Translations under genes and position numbers: made by a program
Part shown: positions 19,173 to 27,766 of the stretch, one piece after another
How the letters are laid out: each line of letters opens with the position of its first letter
Position numbering within the stretch: the stretch's first letter is position 1
Assembly: GCA_900759105.1 (NCBI GenBank)
Contig: CAAETY010000036.1
Location: 1 to 51,755, forward strand
Reading direction: 5' to 3'
Origin: Peptococcaceae bacterium
GTDB taxonomy: Bacteria > Bacillota > Peptococcia > Peptococcales > Peptococcaceae
Length of the DNA: 51,755 bases
The notes under the pieces: model-generated
Database searches by the model: none
What the model was told of the DNA's origin: nothing
Seen by the model: only the letters and a program-made list of their open reading frames with translations

Positions 19173-19295
19173 TAAATCACTTCCTTCACACGTCGTCATT
19201 ACACTAGCAGATACCCTTCACAGTATCCATTTCATCCTACCAAAACCATCTATACGGTGTCAATCAAGCCATTTTCAAACATTACTGACTCACTC

Positions 19296-19332
19296 AAAAA
19301 GCCGATAACTATTGCTTAGTCATCGGCTTTTT
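19296..19332 (-). terminator. Terminator of the class I methyltransferase gene
   Basis: AAAAAGCCGAT and ATCGGCTTTTT arms with additional ACT/AGT pairing, 17 bases past the stop of the minus-strand methyltransferase gene. Confidence 0.85.
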
Positions 19333-19348
19333 GCGTTTGGATTATTTA

Positions 19349-20038
19349 TTATATGACAGGCTTCTGCCAAAGCAAACATACAAATGCCCCAATGGCGCCT
19401 TGTTGACGATATTTATCATCTAACTCGCGAGTCGCTGCTTCGTCAGGCGTAGCAAACGGCATAAACACACTCTCTGCGCTCGCCACAAGTTGTTCCGGAA
19501 GAAGGGCGCGCATTTGCTCAGCGGTCTTAAAGCAGGCATGATGGAACACACTGTCCACTCGTGGCATATGGCTGATATATTCAAGACCCCAGTCAGAGTT
19601 ACCGGTGATGGTGCCAATAAGCACATAGCCGCCCGGTTTCACCACACGCATAAATTCGTTCAGCGCCTTCAAATCATCGTGAATAAATTCAAACGCCGCC
19701 ATGGAAAGCACCGCATCAAAGCTTTCGTCCGCAAAGTTTAAGGCATAGAGATCGCCCACTTGGAAATTTAATTGTTCGCTGTATTCACTCGCTGCCGCTT
19801 TTTCCTTGGCGTAACCAATCATCGGCTCAGAAAGGTCTACCCCTTCAACATCGGCGCCCAGGCGCGCCATCTTCATCGAAAAATTCCCGGTGCCACAACC
19901 GGCATCCAAAATCTTCATGCCTACGTGTGGCTCAAAAAGACTAAAAGCGCACTCTGTTTCAAGCGCATCCACCAGTGCGCCCTTTTGCGTACAGTACCAA
20001 TCGTCGTACTCCGGCGCTTTTTGATCAAAATCTGCCAT
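19349..20038 (-). CDS. Class I SAM-dependent methyltransferase
   Basis: 229 residues of the Methyltransf_11/25 type. Motif I is ILDAGCGTGNFS, the acidic post-I residue is in VEGVDLSEPM, and the FDAVLSMAAFEFI and LKPGG-like VVKPGGYVLIGT segments follow. The substrate is unknown; the layout resembles small-molecule and ubiquinone/menaquinone-type methylases. Start ATG has AAGGAGG ten bases upstream. Divergent from htpG, sharing a short intergenic region. Confidence 0.88.
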   Translation of the reverse strand: MADFDQKAPEYDDWYCTQKGALVDALETECAFSLFEPHVGMKILDAGCGTGNFSMKMARLGADVEGVDLSEPMIGYAKEKAAASEYSEQLNFQVGDLYALNFADESFDAVLSMAAFEFIHDDLKALNEFMRVVKPGGYVLIGTITGNSDWGLEYISHMPRVDSVFHHACFKTAEQMRALLPEQLVASAESVFMPFATPDEAATRELDDKYRQQGAIGAFVCLLWQKPVI

Positions 20039-20098
20039 TGCTGTTCCTCCTTATTCAAATCTAAATGCTTTGTTTGAGCGTACCATGAAGAAGATGTA

Positions 20099-20126
20099 TT
20101 GACAAGCACCTATAAAGTGTTAAAAT
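20099..20126 (+). promoter_or_regulatory. Sigma-A promoter of htpG
   Basis: TTGACA (20099-20104) and TAAAAT (20121-20126) with a 16-base spacer, ending five bases before the CIRCE element so the transcription start falls at the operator edge. Confidence 0.8.
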
Positions 20127-20130
20127 AGTA

Positions 20131-20157
20131 TTAGCACTCAACAACAAGGAGTGCTAA
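20131..20157. promoter_or_regulatory. CIRCE operator (HrcA binding site)
   Basis: TTAGCACTC, nine bases, then GAGTGCTAA: an exact match to the consensus. HrcA repressor bound here would block htpG transcription until heat shock or protein misfolding titrates GroEL. It also lies in the 5' untranslated region, 23 bases before the ATG. Confidence 0.96.
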
Positions 20158-20180
20158 TACATCTAAGAGGTGACCATACT

Positions 20181-22073
20181 ATGAGTAAGAAATCCTTTAA
20201 GGCAGAATCCCAACGCTTAATGGATTTAATGATTCATTCCATTTATACCAATCGCGAAATTTTCTTACGTGAATTAATTTCCAATGCGTCCGATGCCATC
20301 GATAAGGTCTACTATCAAACATTGACCGACGAAAACCGTACGTTTAACAAAGACGATTTTTATATTCGCCTGACGCCTAACAAAGAAGCACGTACCATCA
20401 CTATCGAAGATACCGGTATTGGGATGACTGCCGAAGAGTTAGAAAACAACCTTGGCACCATCGCTAAAAGCGGCAGCTATGAATTCAAAAATGAAAAAGA
20501 CCTCGAAGAAGAACACAACATCATCGGTCAATTCGGGGTTGGCTTCTACGCTTCCTTCATGGTTGCTAAAGAAGTTACCGTTGAATCCAAAACCTGGAAC
20601 CCTGACGAACCGGCTGCAATGTGGCATTCCGATGGTACAGACGGCTACACTGTTTCTGCCTGTGACCGCACCACCCCAGGGACCAAAATCACATTATTGC
20701 TACGTGACAACACCGATGAAGAAAACTACGATGAATTCCTCGATCCACACCTTCTTCGCTCCCTTGTTACACGCTATTCCAACTACATCCGTTATCCTAT
20801 CGTCATGCTTTGCGAAAAATCTCGTATGAAGGAAGGCACCGAAGATAATCCTGAATTCGAAACCTACTTCGAAGACGACACCTTAAACTCCATGGTGCCA
20901 ATTTGGCGCAAGAACAAAAACGAGCTTTCCGATGAAGACTACGACAATTTCTATCACGAACGTCGTTTCGGGTTCGACAAGCCACTCAAACACATCCATC
21001 TTAACGCAGAAGGGCTTTTGAGCTATCGTGCCATTCTCTATATTCCTAGCCAACCACCTTACGATTATTACACCAACGATTACAAGCGCGGTTTAGCACT
21101 CTATTCCAACGGTGTAATGATTATGGAAAACTGCGAGGACCTTTTACCAAGTTACTACAACTTTGTAAAAGGGGTTGTTGACAGCGAAGACTTATCTTTG
21201 AATATTTCCCGCGAAATGCTTCAACAAGACCGTCAGCTTCGTGTCATTAAGCACAAAATTGATGAACGTATCACCAAAGAGTTGACCACAATGCTTGAAA
21301 AGGACCGCGAAACCTACGAAAAATTCTTCCATGCATTCGGTCGTCAACTTAAAATCAGCACCTATGATTACTACGGTGCCAACAAGGATAAGCTGAAAGA
21401 CTTCTTGCTCTTCCATTCCTCCACCGAAAACAAACTTGCAACCCTTAAAGAATACGTCGAACGTATGCCGGAAGATCAAAAATACATCTATTATGCAACC
21501 GGTTCAAACGTTGAACAAATTGATACTTTACCACAAGTCGGTATTATCAAAAAGAAAAATTACGAAATGTTCTACCTCACCGAAGCTTTCGATGAATTCG
21601 TTCTCAAAACTTTAGGCGAATACGACGGGAAGGAATTTCGTTCTGTTTCCGGCGACGACCTTGGATTGGACGATAACAAGAACGACACCAATGACGAAAG
21701 CGAAGAACAAACCGCATTCTTCACCAAACTTGCTGACTATCTCGGCAACGAAGTGGTTCGCGTAAAGGCCAGCACGCTTCTTGCAGATGAAGATGCCGTT
21801 TACCTTTCTACTGAAGGACAAATTTCCGTTGATATGGAAAAGCTCTATGCAGCAATGCCAAACGGCGGCGCCATCAAGGCTCAAAAAGTACTTGAAATCA
21901 ATAAAAACCATCCAATTTACGCAAAGCTCAAAGAATTCTACAAGGAAAATAACGAAGAAGCACTCGCACTTTACACCAAGCTCCTCTATCAACAAGCTCG
22001 CTTAATCGCCGGCCTTCCTGTAGAAGACCCAACCAATTTCGCACGCAACGTATCTAAATTGATGACAAAATAA
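20181..22073 (+). CDS. htpG: Molecular chaperone HtpG (Hsp90)
   Basis: 630 residues, normal length. The N-terminal GHKL ATPase domain shows LISNASDAIDK, DTGIGM and GQFGVGFYASFM. The middle domain has the catalytic Arg loop region (SLNISREMLQQ), and a C-terminal dimerisation domain follows. It is a cytosolic ATP-dependent chaperone. The ATG at 20181 follows AGAGGTGA; an upstream frame-compatible start would lie inside the CIRCE element and is rejected. Regulated by the perfect CIRCE operator. Confidence 0.97.
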   Translation: MSKKSFKAESQRLMDLMIHSIYTNREIFLRELISNASDAIDKVYYQTLTDENRTFNKDDFYIRLTPNKEARTITIEDTGIGMTAEELENNLGTIAKSGSYEFKNEKDLEEEHNIIGQFGVGFYASFMVAKEVTVESKTWNPDEPAAMWHSDGTDGYTVSACDRTTPGTKITLLLRDNTDEENYDEFLDPHLLRSLVTRYSNYIRYPIVMLCEKSRMKEGTEDNPEFETYFEDDTLNSMVPIWRKNKNELSDEDYDNFYHERRFGFDKPLKHIHLNAEGLLSYRAILYIPSQPPYDYYTNDYKRGLALYSNGVMIMENCEDLLPSYYNFVKGVVDSEDLSLNISREMLQQDRQLRVIKHKIDERITKELTTMLEKDRETYEKFFHAFGRQLKISTYDYYGANKDKLKDFLLFHSSTENKLATLKEYVERMPEDQKYIYYATGSNVEQIDTLPQVGIIKKKNYEMFYLTEAFDEFVLKTLGEYDGKEFRSVSGDDLGLDDNKNDTNDESEEQTAFFTKLADYLGNEVVRVKASTLLADEDAVYLSTEGQISVDMEKLYAAMPNGGAIKAQKVLEINKNHPIYAKLKEFYKENNEEALALYTKLLYQQARLIAGLPVEDPTNFARNVSKLMTK

Positions 22074-22098
22074 CACCACCATCTGCCATACACCTCAT

Positions 22099-22134
22099 AA
22101 AAAGCTCGAAGCTAACCACTTCGAGCTTTTTATT
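22099..22134 (+). terminator. Terminator of htpG
   Basis: Hairpin AAAGCTCGAAG/CTTCGAGCTTT with a seven-base loop and T-rich tail, 25 bases after the htpG stop. Confidence 0.88.
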
Positions 22135-22211
22135 TTGCATCTCACCCTGTAGCCCCTAAAAAAGAAACTATCCTCTACCTTAACACTTCTATGATAGCTT
22201 GAGCATAAAAC

Positions 22212-22246
22212 AAAAACAGTGCAACCACAGCGGTCGCACCGTTTTT
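22212..22246 (-). terminator. Terminator of the TcmP/PPM-type methyltransferase gene
   Basis: On the minus strand, AAAAACGGTGCGACC pairs with GGTTGCACTGTTTTT using G-U wobbles and runs into a T-rich tail. On the plus strand the same positions are A-C mismatches, so it is directional. Confidence 0.7.
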
Positions 22247-22371
22247 ATTTCGCAAAGCCATTTTTAGATAATTTTCAAGACGCACTACAAACCGCCTTCA
22301 CGCCTTATCCTTCACCAACACACTTACTATTCTAGCAACGAAAATACCAATCATTGTCGCCTCTATAAAAA

Positions 22372-23280
22372 TTACCTCTTTCGAACAGCAAGACAATAAT
22401 TAACATGTTCAAAAGCTTTCATATCCGCTCCCGCTCTATCAATGATGTTCCTTTGAATATCATCAGGTATCAATAACTCATAAATCAAAAAGCCGTGTTT
22501 TTCCAGCAATTTCTCAAGTTCACTATAGGAAAACGCCGACTGCATCGGTTCACCACTCGCTTTTGCCATCATGATAGTATTCTGCACACGTTTTTCATCG
22601 GCTGTAAAAAAGCACTCATCAGGATAATCAAACACAAGCGTACTTCCATCCGCACAAAGTTCAGAAAGAGCGGATAGCATGACGTCAATTGCCTTCACCG
22701 AAAGATAGTAAACAACACCCAGCCACGAGAAAAAGGATTTGACAGACTTATTGAATCCTCCGGCAAGCAAGCATTCCACCAAGTCATCTTTGGTAAAATC
22801 CATAGGTACAAAAACAAGATTGGCAGGCACTTTCCATCCGGCACGAACGAGTCGATCCATCTTATTCTTCTGCGTCAAGGGATAATCAACTTCAAAAACC
22901 TTATGCATTGATAAAAATTCTGATTCCCGAAAGGCGAAGGTATCCAGTCCAGCACCAAGGATGACATATTGCTTTGTACCGGTTAAAGCAGCAGTTTTCA
23001 AGGCTTGTTCCGTATAGGACGCACGACACAGTGGTGATGGCGCAATATGAACATTCACCAGTTTTCGCAACAGCTCTTTCGTTTCCAGCTTTGTAACATC
23101 AATCTCCGATTCAAAGAATTGAGCCCCACCTAAAATACGGCTCTGAACAGCGGCATACTCTTCCGCCGTCATCAACTCTTTGGCAAGATAATCCGTAAAA
23201 ATCGGATGCGCCTCATTTTCCACGTGAAACGCCCGTCCAAACGAACTCATCAGGGCAGTAATGCTAGATTTGTTATCCAT
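22372..23280 (-). CDS. TcmP/PPM family (leucine carboxyl methyltransferase-like) SAM methyltransferase
   Basis: 302 residues from the ATG at 23280 (AGGTGG nine bases upstream); an upstream GTG at 23325 is possible. Family motifs are the SAM site YVILGAGLDTFAFR, FEVDYPLTQKNKMDR, FVPMDFTKDDL and YYLSVKAI. Members methylate carboxyl or hydroxyl groups of small molecules in secondary metabolism or as lone genes; the substrate is unknown. It is the last gene of the accessory minus-strand cluster. Confidence 0.85.
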   Translation of the reverse strand: MDNKSSITALMSSFGRAFHVENEAHPIFTDYLAKELMTAEEYAAVQSRILGGAQFFESEIDVTKLETKELLRKLVNVHIAPSPLCRASYTEQALKTAALTGTKQYVILGAGLDTFAFRESEFLSMHKVFEVDYPLTQKNKMDRLVRAGWKVPANLVFVPMDFTKDDLVECLLAGGFNKSVKSFFSWLGVVYYLSVKAIDVMLSALSELCADGSTLVFDYPDECFFTADEKRVQNTIMMAKASGEPMQSAFSYSELEKLLEKHGFLIYELLIPDDIQRNIIDRAGADMKAFEHVNYCLAVRKR

Positions 23281-23352
23281 GCCTAAATTCCACCTTTCCA
23301 CGATATAAGTTTGCGCTTTTTCCACACAATCGGAACCTGACCACTTTCATCA

Positions 23353-23535
23353 CTATTTATACTGTTTCAAACACAACCCGTGCACAATTGCCCCCTGCAA
23401 ATTCCTATTAATCATCGCACGGAATCGCACCCCTTCGCTTGATGGTTTTTCATCCGTTTTTCCAGAGGCTTCCGTACTATTCATTTTATACCCACTCCGA
23501 TATATTGCTCTAATATGATTTGTTGATTCTTCCAC
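23353..23535 (-). CDS. Short open frame of uncertain reality
   Basis: A 60-codon frame with a GTG start and a GGAAGGTG site, lying between the acetyltransferase stop and the methyltransferase start. It is polar, without recognised domain, signal or membrane segment. It may be chance or a gene remnant filling the 266-base gap. No function is proposed. Confidence 0.2.
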   Translation of the reverse strand: MEESTNHIRAIYRSGYKMNSTEASGKTDEKPSSEGVRFRAMINRNLQGAIVHGLCLKQYK

Positions 23536-23546
23536 CTACACCTTCC

Positions 23547-24308
23547 CTACTGATCCACTGATTCATTCGTTATACCCGCCAACGCCAGAAATTTCTTCTT
23601 CGTCAGAATTTTTTGTGTCAAAAAGCACCCATCTTGAAACAAGGCATAGGTAGTAACCGGTGCCGGCGTATTTTGCGCCGCTTCTCTATCTGTTATGTGA
23701 ATAGCTTTGATTGGAATATTGTGCTTCTTTGCAGCTTCCAGCACTTTTGGCACCCAGTAATAAGCAAACGGACACTGATCGCTATAATACAGCACAAAAC
23801 CTTTCTCATTTTCCATCGGGTGTTTTGCACAATCCTTGAACTTTGGCACGCTAACATTTTCCGCAAGCGGCAAAATCATTAGATTAATCCCACAATCGGA
23901 CACGTCCGCAACTGTAAAACCCTTATATTTCAAAAACCTCGGGTCTGATAGAAATTCCCGTTTTCTTCCCTCTGCGCTAAGAATGCAGATTCCCTTTTTT
24001 CCCTGCATCTGCGCATCGCGAACACACGCAGATAATAGCTCCGAGGAATATCCATGTCCTTTCATCGAGCCGGAAACCCACAAACAATTGATGTACATCC
24101 AACCATCTGCTTCGATGGGAACCCATGCTTTTTCAGCCGGAATATATTCAATAAAACACTTACCGCGTTCCTCACTACGGTAAAAAACAAGTCCCTCATC
24201 AAAACGTTGCTTGAGCCACTCTTTTTTAGCGAGGCTCTGTTTGCCGGACATGGCACAGCAGATATGTTCTTTATCAATGCTTTCTTTGGTGATATGAATA
24301 TATTTCAC
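23547..24308 (-). CDS. GNAT acetyltransferase with C-terminal YoaP domain
   Basis: 253 residues. The N-terminal GNAT domain (about 1-150) has the acetyl-CoA loop region GSMKGHGYSSELL. The C-terminal domain (about 160-245) matches YoaP-type proteins, with a thioredoxin-like start VLYYSDQCPFAYYWV and the segment PVTTYALFQDGCFLT. The GTG start follows AAGGGGTGA. Function is unknown; YoaP proteins are stand-alone predicted N-acetyltransferases. Its neighbours are other accessory genes with small-molecule or stress themes. Confidence 0.85.
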   Translation of the reverse strand: MKYIHITKESIDKEHICCAMSGKQSLAKKEWLKQRFDEGLVFYRSEERGKCFIEYIPAEKAWVPIEADGWMYINCLWVSGSMKGHGYSSELLSACVRDAQMQGKKGICILSAEGRKREFLSDPRFLKYKGFTVADVSDCGINLMILPLAENVSVPKFKDCAKHPMENEKGFVLYYSDQCPFAYYWVPKVLEAAKKHNIPIKAIHITDREAAQNTPAPVTTYALFQDGCFLTQKILTKKKFLALAGITNESVDQ

Positions 24309-24404
24309 ACCGTCTCACCCCTTCTCCCAATAAGGTTACTTCATCGATATTTCTCGACTTAAATAACGGCAACTTGGCACAATGCATATCGAGCGTTCTG
24401 TAAT

Positions 24405-25035
24405 TCACTCTTTTCGAATTGGATGACGAATGACCGTTCTCCATTTTTCCGGTGCCACCTTCCGCGCATCTGACAAATAGATTTCATGGTGCAACCTACC
24501 CTCACTAAAATCGTTCTCATATCCATTTTCTTTTAAATAAGCATCCATCACCGCTATAGTAGCCGGTTCATTGTCAAAAGGGCCATGATGCATAATTTGA
24601 ACACATAGTCCTTCATCAACGCTCATAAGCTCAGCACAAGAACAATTGACCTTTTTCTTTTGCGTCGCCGTTTCCACACCCCAATCAAAGTCCTTTTTCG
24701 TAATAAAATCCGGCAAACGAATGACTGAAATCCAGCGAAATCCAGTCTTATTCGAGTAATTGATACCATCTACATTATCTTGCCACCAAAAGCCTTCTAA
24801 CGGTGGTACTACATATTCATAAAATCCTTCAATTTGATAATCCGTTCTATAGCTCATTTTTAACGTATAAGCAAGAGCATACAACACACTGATGGCTTGT
24901 TGATACGCCCCGCCTTCTTCATTAGGATCACCCATTCCACGCACCGCAATATAGTTTGCTCTTGGCACAGTAATAATCTCCGGTTTTTTTAGGCTTATAG
25001 AATTCTTTGTATTCTTTCTTAAAATCAAAAGCCAT
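24405..25035 (-). pseudogene. GyrI-like small-molecule-binding protein, frameshifted in an A7 run
   Basis: The true N-terminus (MAFDFKKEYKEFYKPKK) starts at the ATG at 25035, overlapping the TetR stop. The rest (KKPEIITVPRANYIAVRG and onward) is in another frame. The switch falls exactly at seven consecutive A residues on the coding strand (24984-24990). Six would give one uninterrupted protein of about 209 residues. Family marks such as YIAVRGMGDPNEE, EGFYEYVVPPLEG and MHHGPFDNEPAT are intact. GyrI-like domains bind hydrophobic small molecules and accompany MarR/TetR-type regulators. The break could be a lesion, a slippage site or a homopolymer sequencing error. Confidence 0.85.
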
Positions 25036-25687
25036 GTTTATCCCCACTATTCTCGACACATTGACCACTATCGTTCTGATACATTTCGAAAAATTGCAAG
25101 ATATGGCGTTCAATCAATGACAACACCTGCTCTTCCTGTTCCGGTTCTCGGTCACAGAGATTAATCCAGACCGAAATTGGCAAACATAGCTGCGCTGCCA
25201 TTATTTCCGAATCACCTGCTATCAGTTTTCCCTGACTGATAAAAAAATCTACAAATCCTGTAAAATAGTGCATGACATCTGTGTAATTTTGCTTGATTTG
25301 TATCGCTGCAATTTGCGAATTCCCGAATTGCTCAATGGTAAGCATTTTTCTTTCTCTACTAATCTGAGAATCGTGCAAAATGTACAGCACCTGTCCCACA
25401 ACCATTTGCACAACTCCCTCCGGCGTCAAATCACGTTTGTCTTTTGTGTACGCAGGGTCCACCCAATTTGCACGCGCAAAAATAGAATGATTGTTATACT
25501 GTTCCAAAACATCTCGCACCAACGCATCCAAAATTTCTTGCTTGCTGCCAAAATGACTATACATAGACGCTTTACGAATACCTACTGCATCTGCGATCTG
25601 AGAAATAGAGGTTGCTTCATATCCCTGCACAGAAAAAAGATTCAATGCCTCATCCAAAATTTCTTGCTTCGTATTATTCTTTTCCAT
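25025..25687 (-). CDS. TetR/AcrR family transcriptional regulator
   Basis: 220 residues. The N-terminal helix-turn-helix (about 8-55) has the TetR hallmark ATSISQIADAVGIRKASMYSHFGSK. The C-terminal ligand-binding region is all-helical and divergent. It probably represses its own promoter and the co-transcribed GyrI-like gene, whose start codon overlaps its stop. Strong GAGGTGG ribosome site. A GyrI-like ligand-binding partner suggests a drug- or toxin-response module. Confidence 0.92.
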   Translation of the reverse strand: MEKNNTKQEILDEALNLFSVQGYEATSISQIADAVGIRKASMYSHFGSKQEILDALVRDVLEQYNNHSIFARANWVDPAYTKDKRDLTPEGVVQMVVGQVLYILHDSQISRERKMLTIEQFGNSQIAAIQIKQNYTDVMHYFTGFVDFFISQGKLIAGDSEIMAAQLCLPISVWINLCDREPEQEEQVLSLIERHILQFFEMYQNDSGQCVENSGDKHGF

Positions 25688-25720
25688 TCCGCCACCTCAT
25701 CAATTGTCATATTACTACAA

Positions 25721-25749
25721 TTATAGCTGCCGACCGTTAGGTTATCAAT
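25721..25749 (-). promoter_or_regulatory. Promoter of the TetR-GyrI operon with possible operator in the spacer
   Basis: TTGATA (25744-25749) and TATAAT (25721-25726), spacer 17 bases. The spacer holds an imperfect dyad of the CCGACCGTTAGG type (25731-25742, 8 of 12 positions symmetric), a plausible autoregulatory TetR site. The dyad is only suggestive. Confidence 0.65.
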
Positions 25750-25782
25750 TATGCCATCTAATTCGCTTTATTGCATAAATAA

Positions 25783-25825
25783 CAAAAGACTCGCAGTAAT
25801 TCAACATTCTCAATTACTACGAGTC
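25783..25825 (-). terminator. Terminator of the AlkD-phospholipase operon
   Basis: On the minus strand GACTCGTAGTAATT pairs with AATTACTGCGAGTC (one T-G wobble), ten-base loop, followed by TTTTGTTATTT. It lies about 110 bases past the AlkD stop. The rest of the gap to the AlkD gene holds nothing recognised. Confidence 0.75.
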
Positions 25826-25935
25826 CTAACACAATGCAATCGAACCGACCTACACCGCTTTCATGCTACCAACGACAGCAAATTGAAACGCACGCTTTAT
25901 ACTGTCACACCAATAGAGCCGTTATCTCCACATTA

Positions 25936-26628
25936 TCATCTATACATTTTTAAAAGCGCCTTATGCGCTACTGGCACTTGCCGACTTTCGATAGCCTTTT
26001 GAATAGATTTACGATGTACCCACTCGGGCAAACGCTTCTCTGTTATCCACGGTAATGTTTCTTCATACTGCTTTGCCAGGGCCATACTAAAATACCACGC
26101 CACTGCCATATTAACATAATATTCATCTGAGCAACACGCTGCCACCGCTTCCAAATGCACCGGTTTGAACTGCTCCGTCAAATAATGGCGCATCAACGTG
26201 TTAATCCCAAAACGCACAGTAAAAGGATGTGTCGTATCTTTCATCCAATTGCACGTCATTTTTTCAACTTTCGTTGGATACTTCTTGAATATTTTAGGTG
26301 AAAATGTATCGCATGTTGCCCAATTATCGAGTTGAGGTAAAAATATCTGCATCGCCGCAATGCAAGCATCAAAATCATTCAACCGATCAATGAAAAAGCC
26401 ATGGATATTAATTTCCTCCAAATAATCATGTGACGTTATCGTTAGATATGCCTCCACACGCGCATCGTCTTTGTATCGCTTTGCAATGTTTCGTTGCACC
26501 GGCATTCGCACACCAATTAGTCGCTCCGGCGCAATCGTCGGCAATAGCGACAAATTAAACGCTCTATATTTTTCATCTTGCGCTTGAAAGAGTGCCGTTC
26601 TTATTTCTTCTGCCAAACTTTCGTTCAT
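25936..26628 (-). CDS. AlkD-family DNA alkylation repair glycosylase
   Basis: 230 residues of HEAT-like helical repeats. Family motifs are IGVRMPVQRNIAK, NWATCDTF with the catalytic-region Trp and Asp, and WMKDTTHPFTVRFGI. It should excise positively charged alkylated bases such as 3-methyl- and 7-methylpurines from DNA. The ATG overlaps the stop of the upstream phospholipase-like gene (ATGA) with GGAGGG as ribosome site, so the two are translationally coupled. Confidence 0.9.
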   Translation of the reverse strand: MNESLAEEIRTALFQAQDEKYRAFNLSLLPTIAPERLIGVRMPVQRNIAKRYKDDARVEAYLTITSHDYLEEINIHGFFIDRLNDFDACIAAMQIFLPQLDNWATCDTFSPKIFKKYPTKVEKMTCNWMKDTTHPFTVRFGINTLMRHYLTEQFKPVHLEAVAACCSDEYYVNMAVAWYFSMALAKQYEETLPWITEKRLPEWVHRKSIQKAIESRQVPVAHKALLKMYR

Positions 26629-27434
26629 ACACCCTCCGGCAACACTTCAAAATCACGGTCAAAATACGAATCTAACGGTGCACCGTTAAAGTGGTGATCC
26701 ATAAAGTTTGACGCTAATTTTACAAAGACAGGTTTTGCCTGTTCAAACAACGCCATTAGTCGTGGATTGGTATAATCAGATAGTGTATCTTTTTCACCCA
26801 TAAAGACCCCACCAAGCTTATCCGCATTAAATGTTGTAAGCACTTTTTGATAAAAATCATACTGTCCATCCCATGGCGTACGCATTATATTTTTCAAAAA
26901 AGCATAGTCGCGCACCAAATGTGCAATATCACGCGCACTTCCATGGCCGTCATAAAGCTTTGCAATGACTTCACGCTCGTGTTTCGTTGATGCAAAACAA
27001 TCCCCCAAAGGGAACGATCGCGCATTTTCACCGTTTCGTTCCAAAAGCAGACGGTCAAATTCCGTTTCCAACCGCATGTGATTGTATGGTAGTGTTTCAA
27101 CCCACTCATCAATATGTGGGTGACAAGTTGAATCCAAGCTAAAATGCCCTACCACTCCAATAACATACGCTAAACTCTCACTATCCAAGTGACGAGCACC
27201 ATTTCTTTCAAAAAAATACATCAACGAGCCACAAGATTGGCGATGCAACGCACTGCCAATAAGCGCTAATGACTTCTTTTTTAAATAAAATAATTGGTCA
27301 TAAAAATAAAAATCCGGTCCCTGCAACCCTAAGTTAAACAATTCACGGTGACTATTAACAATTCGTTTGATAGACGAATCCAATTGCGGTAATACTTCAT
27401 CCCCAAAAACATAATGGGCATACATCGCTGGCAT
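26625..27434 (-). CDS. Zinc-dependent phospholipase C-like protein
   Basis: 269 residues. It has the pattern of the zinc-dependent phospholipase C fold: His-rich helices with HYVFGDEVLP, FNLGLQGPDFYFYDQ, YVIGVVGHFSLDSTCHPHIDEW and HMRLETEFDR. Bacterial cytosolic relatives without signal peptides are common, and their substrate is unknown. No signal peptide is visible here. It is the first gene of a two-gene operon with the AlkD glycosylase, with AGGAGG upstream. The 136 bases upstream hold no clear promoter. Confidence 0.82.
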   Translation of the reverse strand: MPAMYAHYVFGDEVLPQLDSSIKRIVNSHRELFNLGLQGPDFYFYDQLFYLKKKSLALIGSALHRQSCGSLMYFFERNGARHLDSESLAYVIGVVGHFSLDSTCHPHIDEWVETLPYNHMRLETEFDRLLLERNGENARSFPLGDCFASTKHEREVIAKLYDGHGSARDIAHLVRDYAFLKNIMRTPWDGQYDFYQKVLTTFNADKLGGVFMGEKDTLSDYTNPRLMALFEQAKPVFVKLASNFMDHHFNGAPLDSYFDRDFEVLPEGV

Positions 27435-27570
27435 TTGACCGCCTCCTATTAAAGATATTCTCCATTATTAATAATACCATAGTCTATTCTGTTTTATCTA
27501 TTCGACTTTCCAACAAACCACTTCACAATTCCTACACAATTAGCACACTGCCTATTTCAGTGCACAACAA

Positions 27571-27598
27571 AAAAGCGAAGCTCGAAAGCTTCGCTTTT
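27571..27598 (-). terminator. Terminator of the dual-permease ABC operon
   Basis: Perfect 12-bp stem AAAAGCGAAGCT/AGCTTCGCTTTT with a four-base loop and T-run, five bases after the stop of the small membrane protein gene. That placement confirms the small gene belongs to the operon. Confidence 0.9.
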
Positions 27599-27602
27599 AT
27601 TA

Positions 27603-27734
27603 TTATTCATCTTTTCCGAGGAAGTGCTCTGCCGTCTTAAAAACGATGGCACGCACCAAGAAGAACAGCACCGCCAAACCGGCAAAACTCGTAAAGAACA
27701 TTGCCCATTCGACCGGAATTGCTCCAATCATCAT
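27603..27734 (-). CDS. 43-residue single-span membrane protein
   Basis: Short gene with a textbook AGGAGG nine bases before ATG. It begins MMIGAIPVEWAMFF, has one hydrophobic segment (about 9-32) and ends in a charged tail (FKTAEHFLGKDE). It is the last gene of the ABC operon, 32 bases after the ATPase gene and five bases before the terminator. No known family is recognised. Position and size suggest a small accessory or stabilising subunit of the transporter, which is inference. Confidence 0.75.
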   Translation of the reverse strand: MMIGAIPVEWAMFFTSFAGLAVLFFLVRAIVFKTAEHFLGKDE

Positions 27735-27766
27735 GCCAAACACCTCCTACTAAAAAACATTTCAGA

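Noticed and set aside
20151..20180. Upstream start for htpG inside the CIRCE element
   Set aside because: The proper ATG at 20181 has a ribosome site and the conserved N-terminus; the earlier start would be within the operator.
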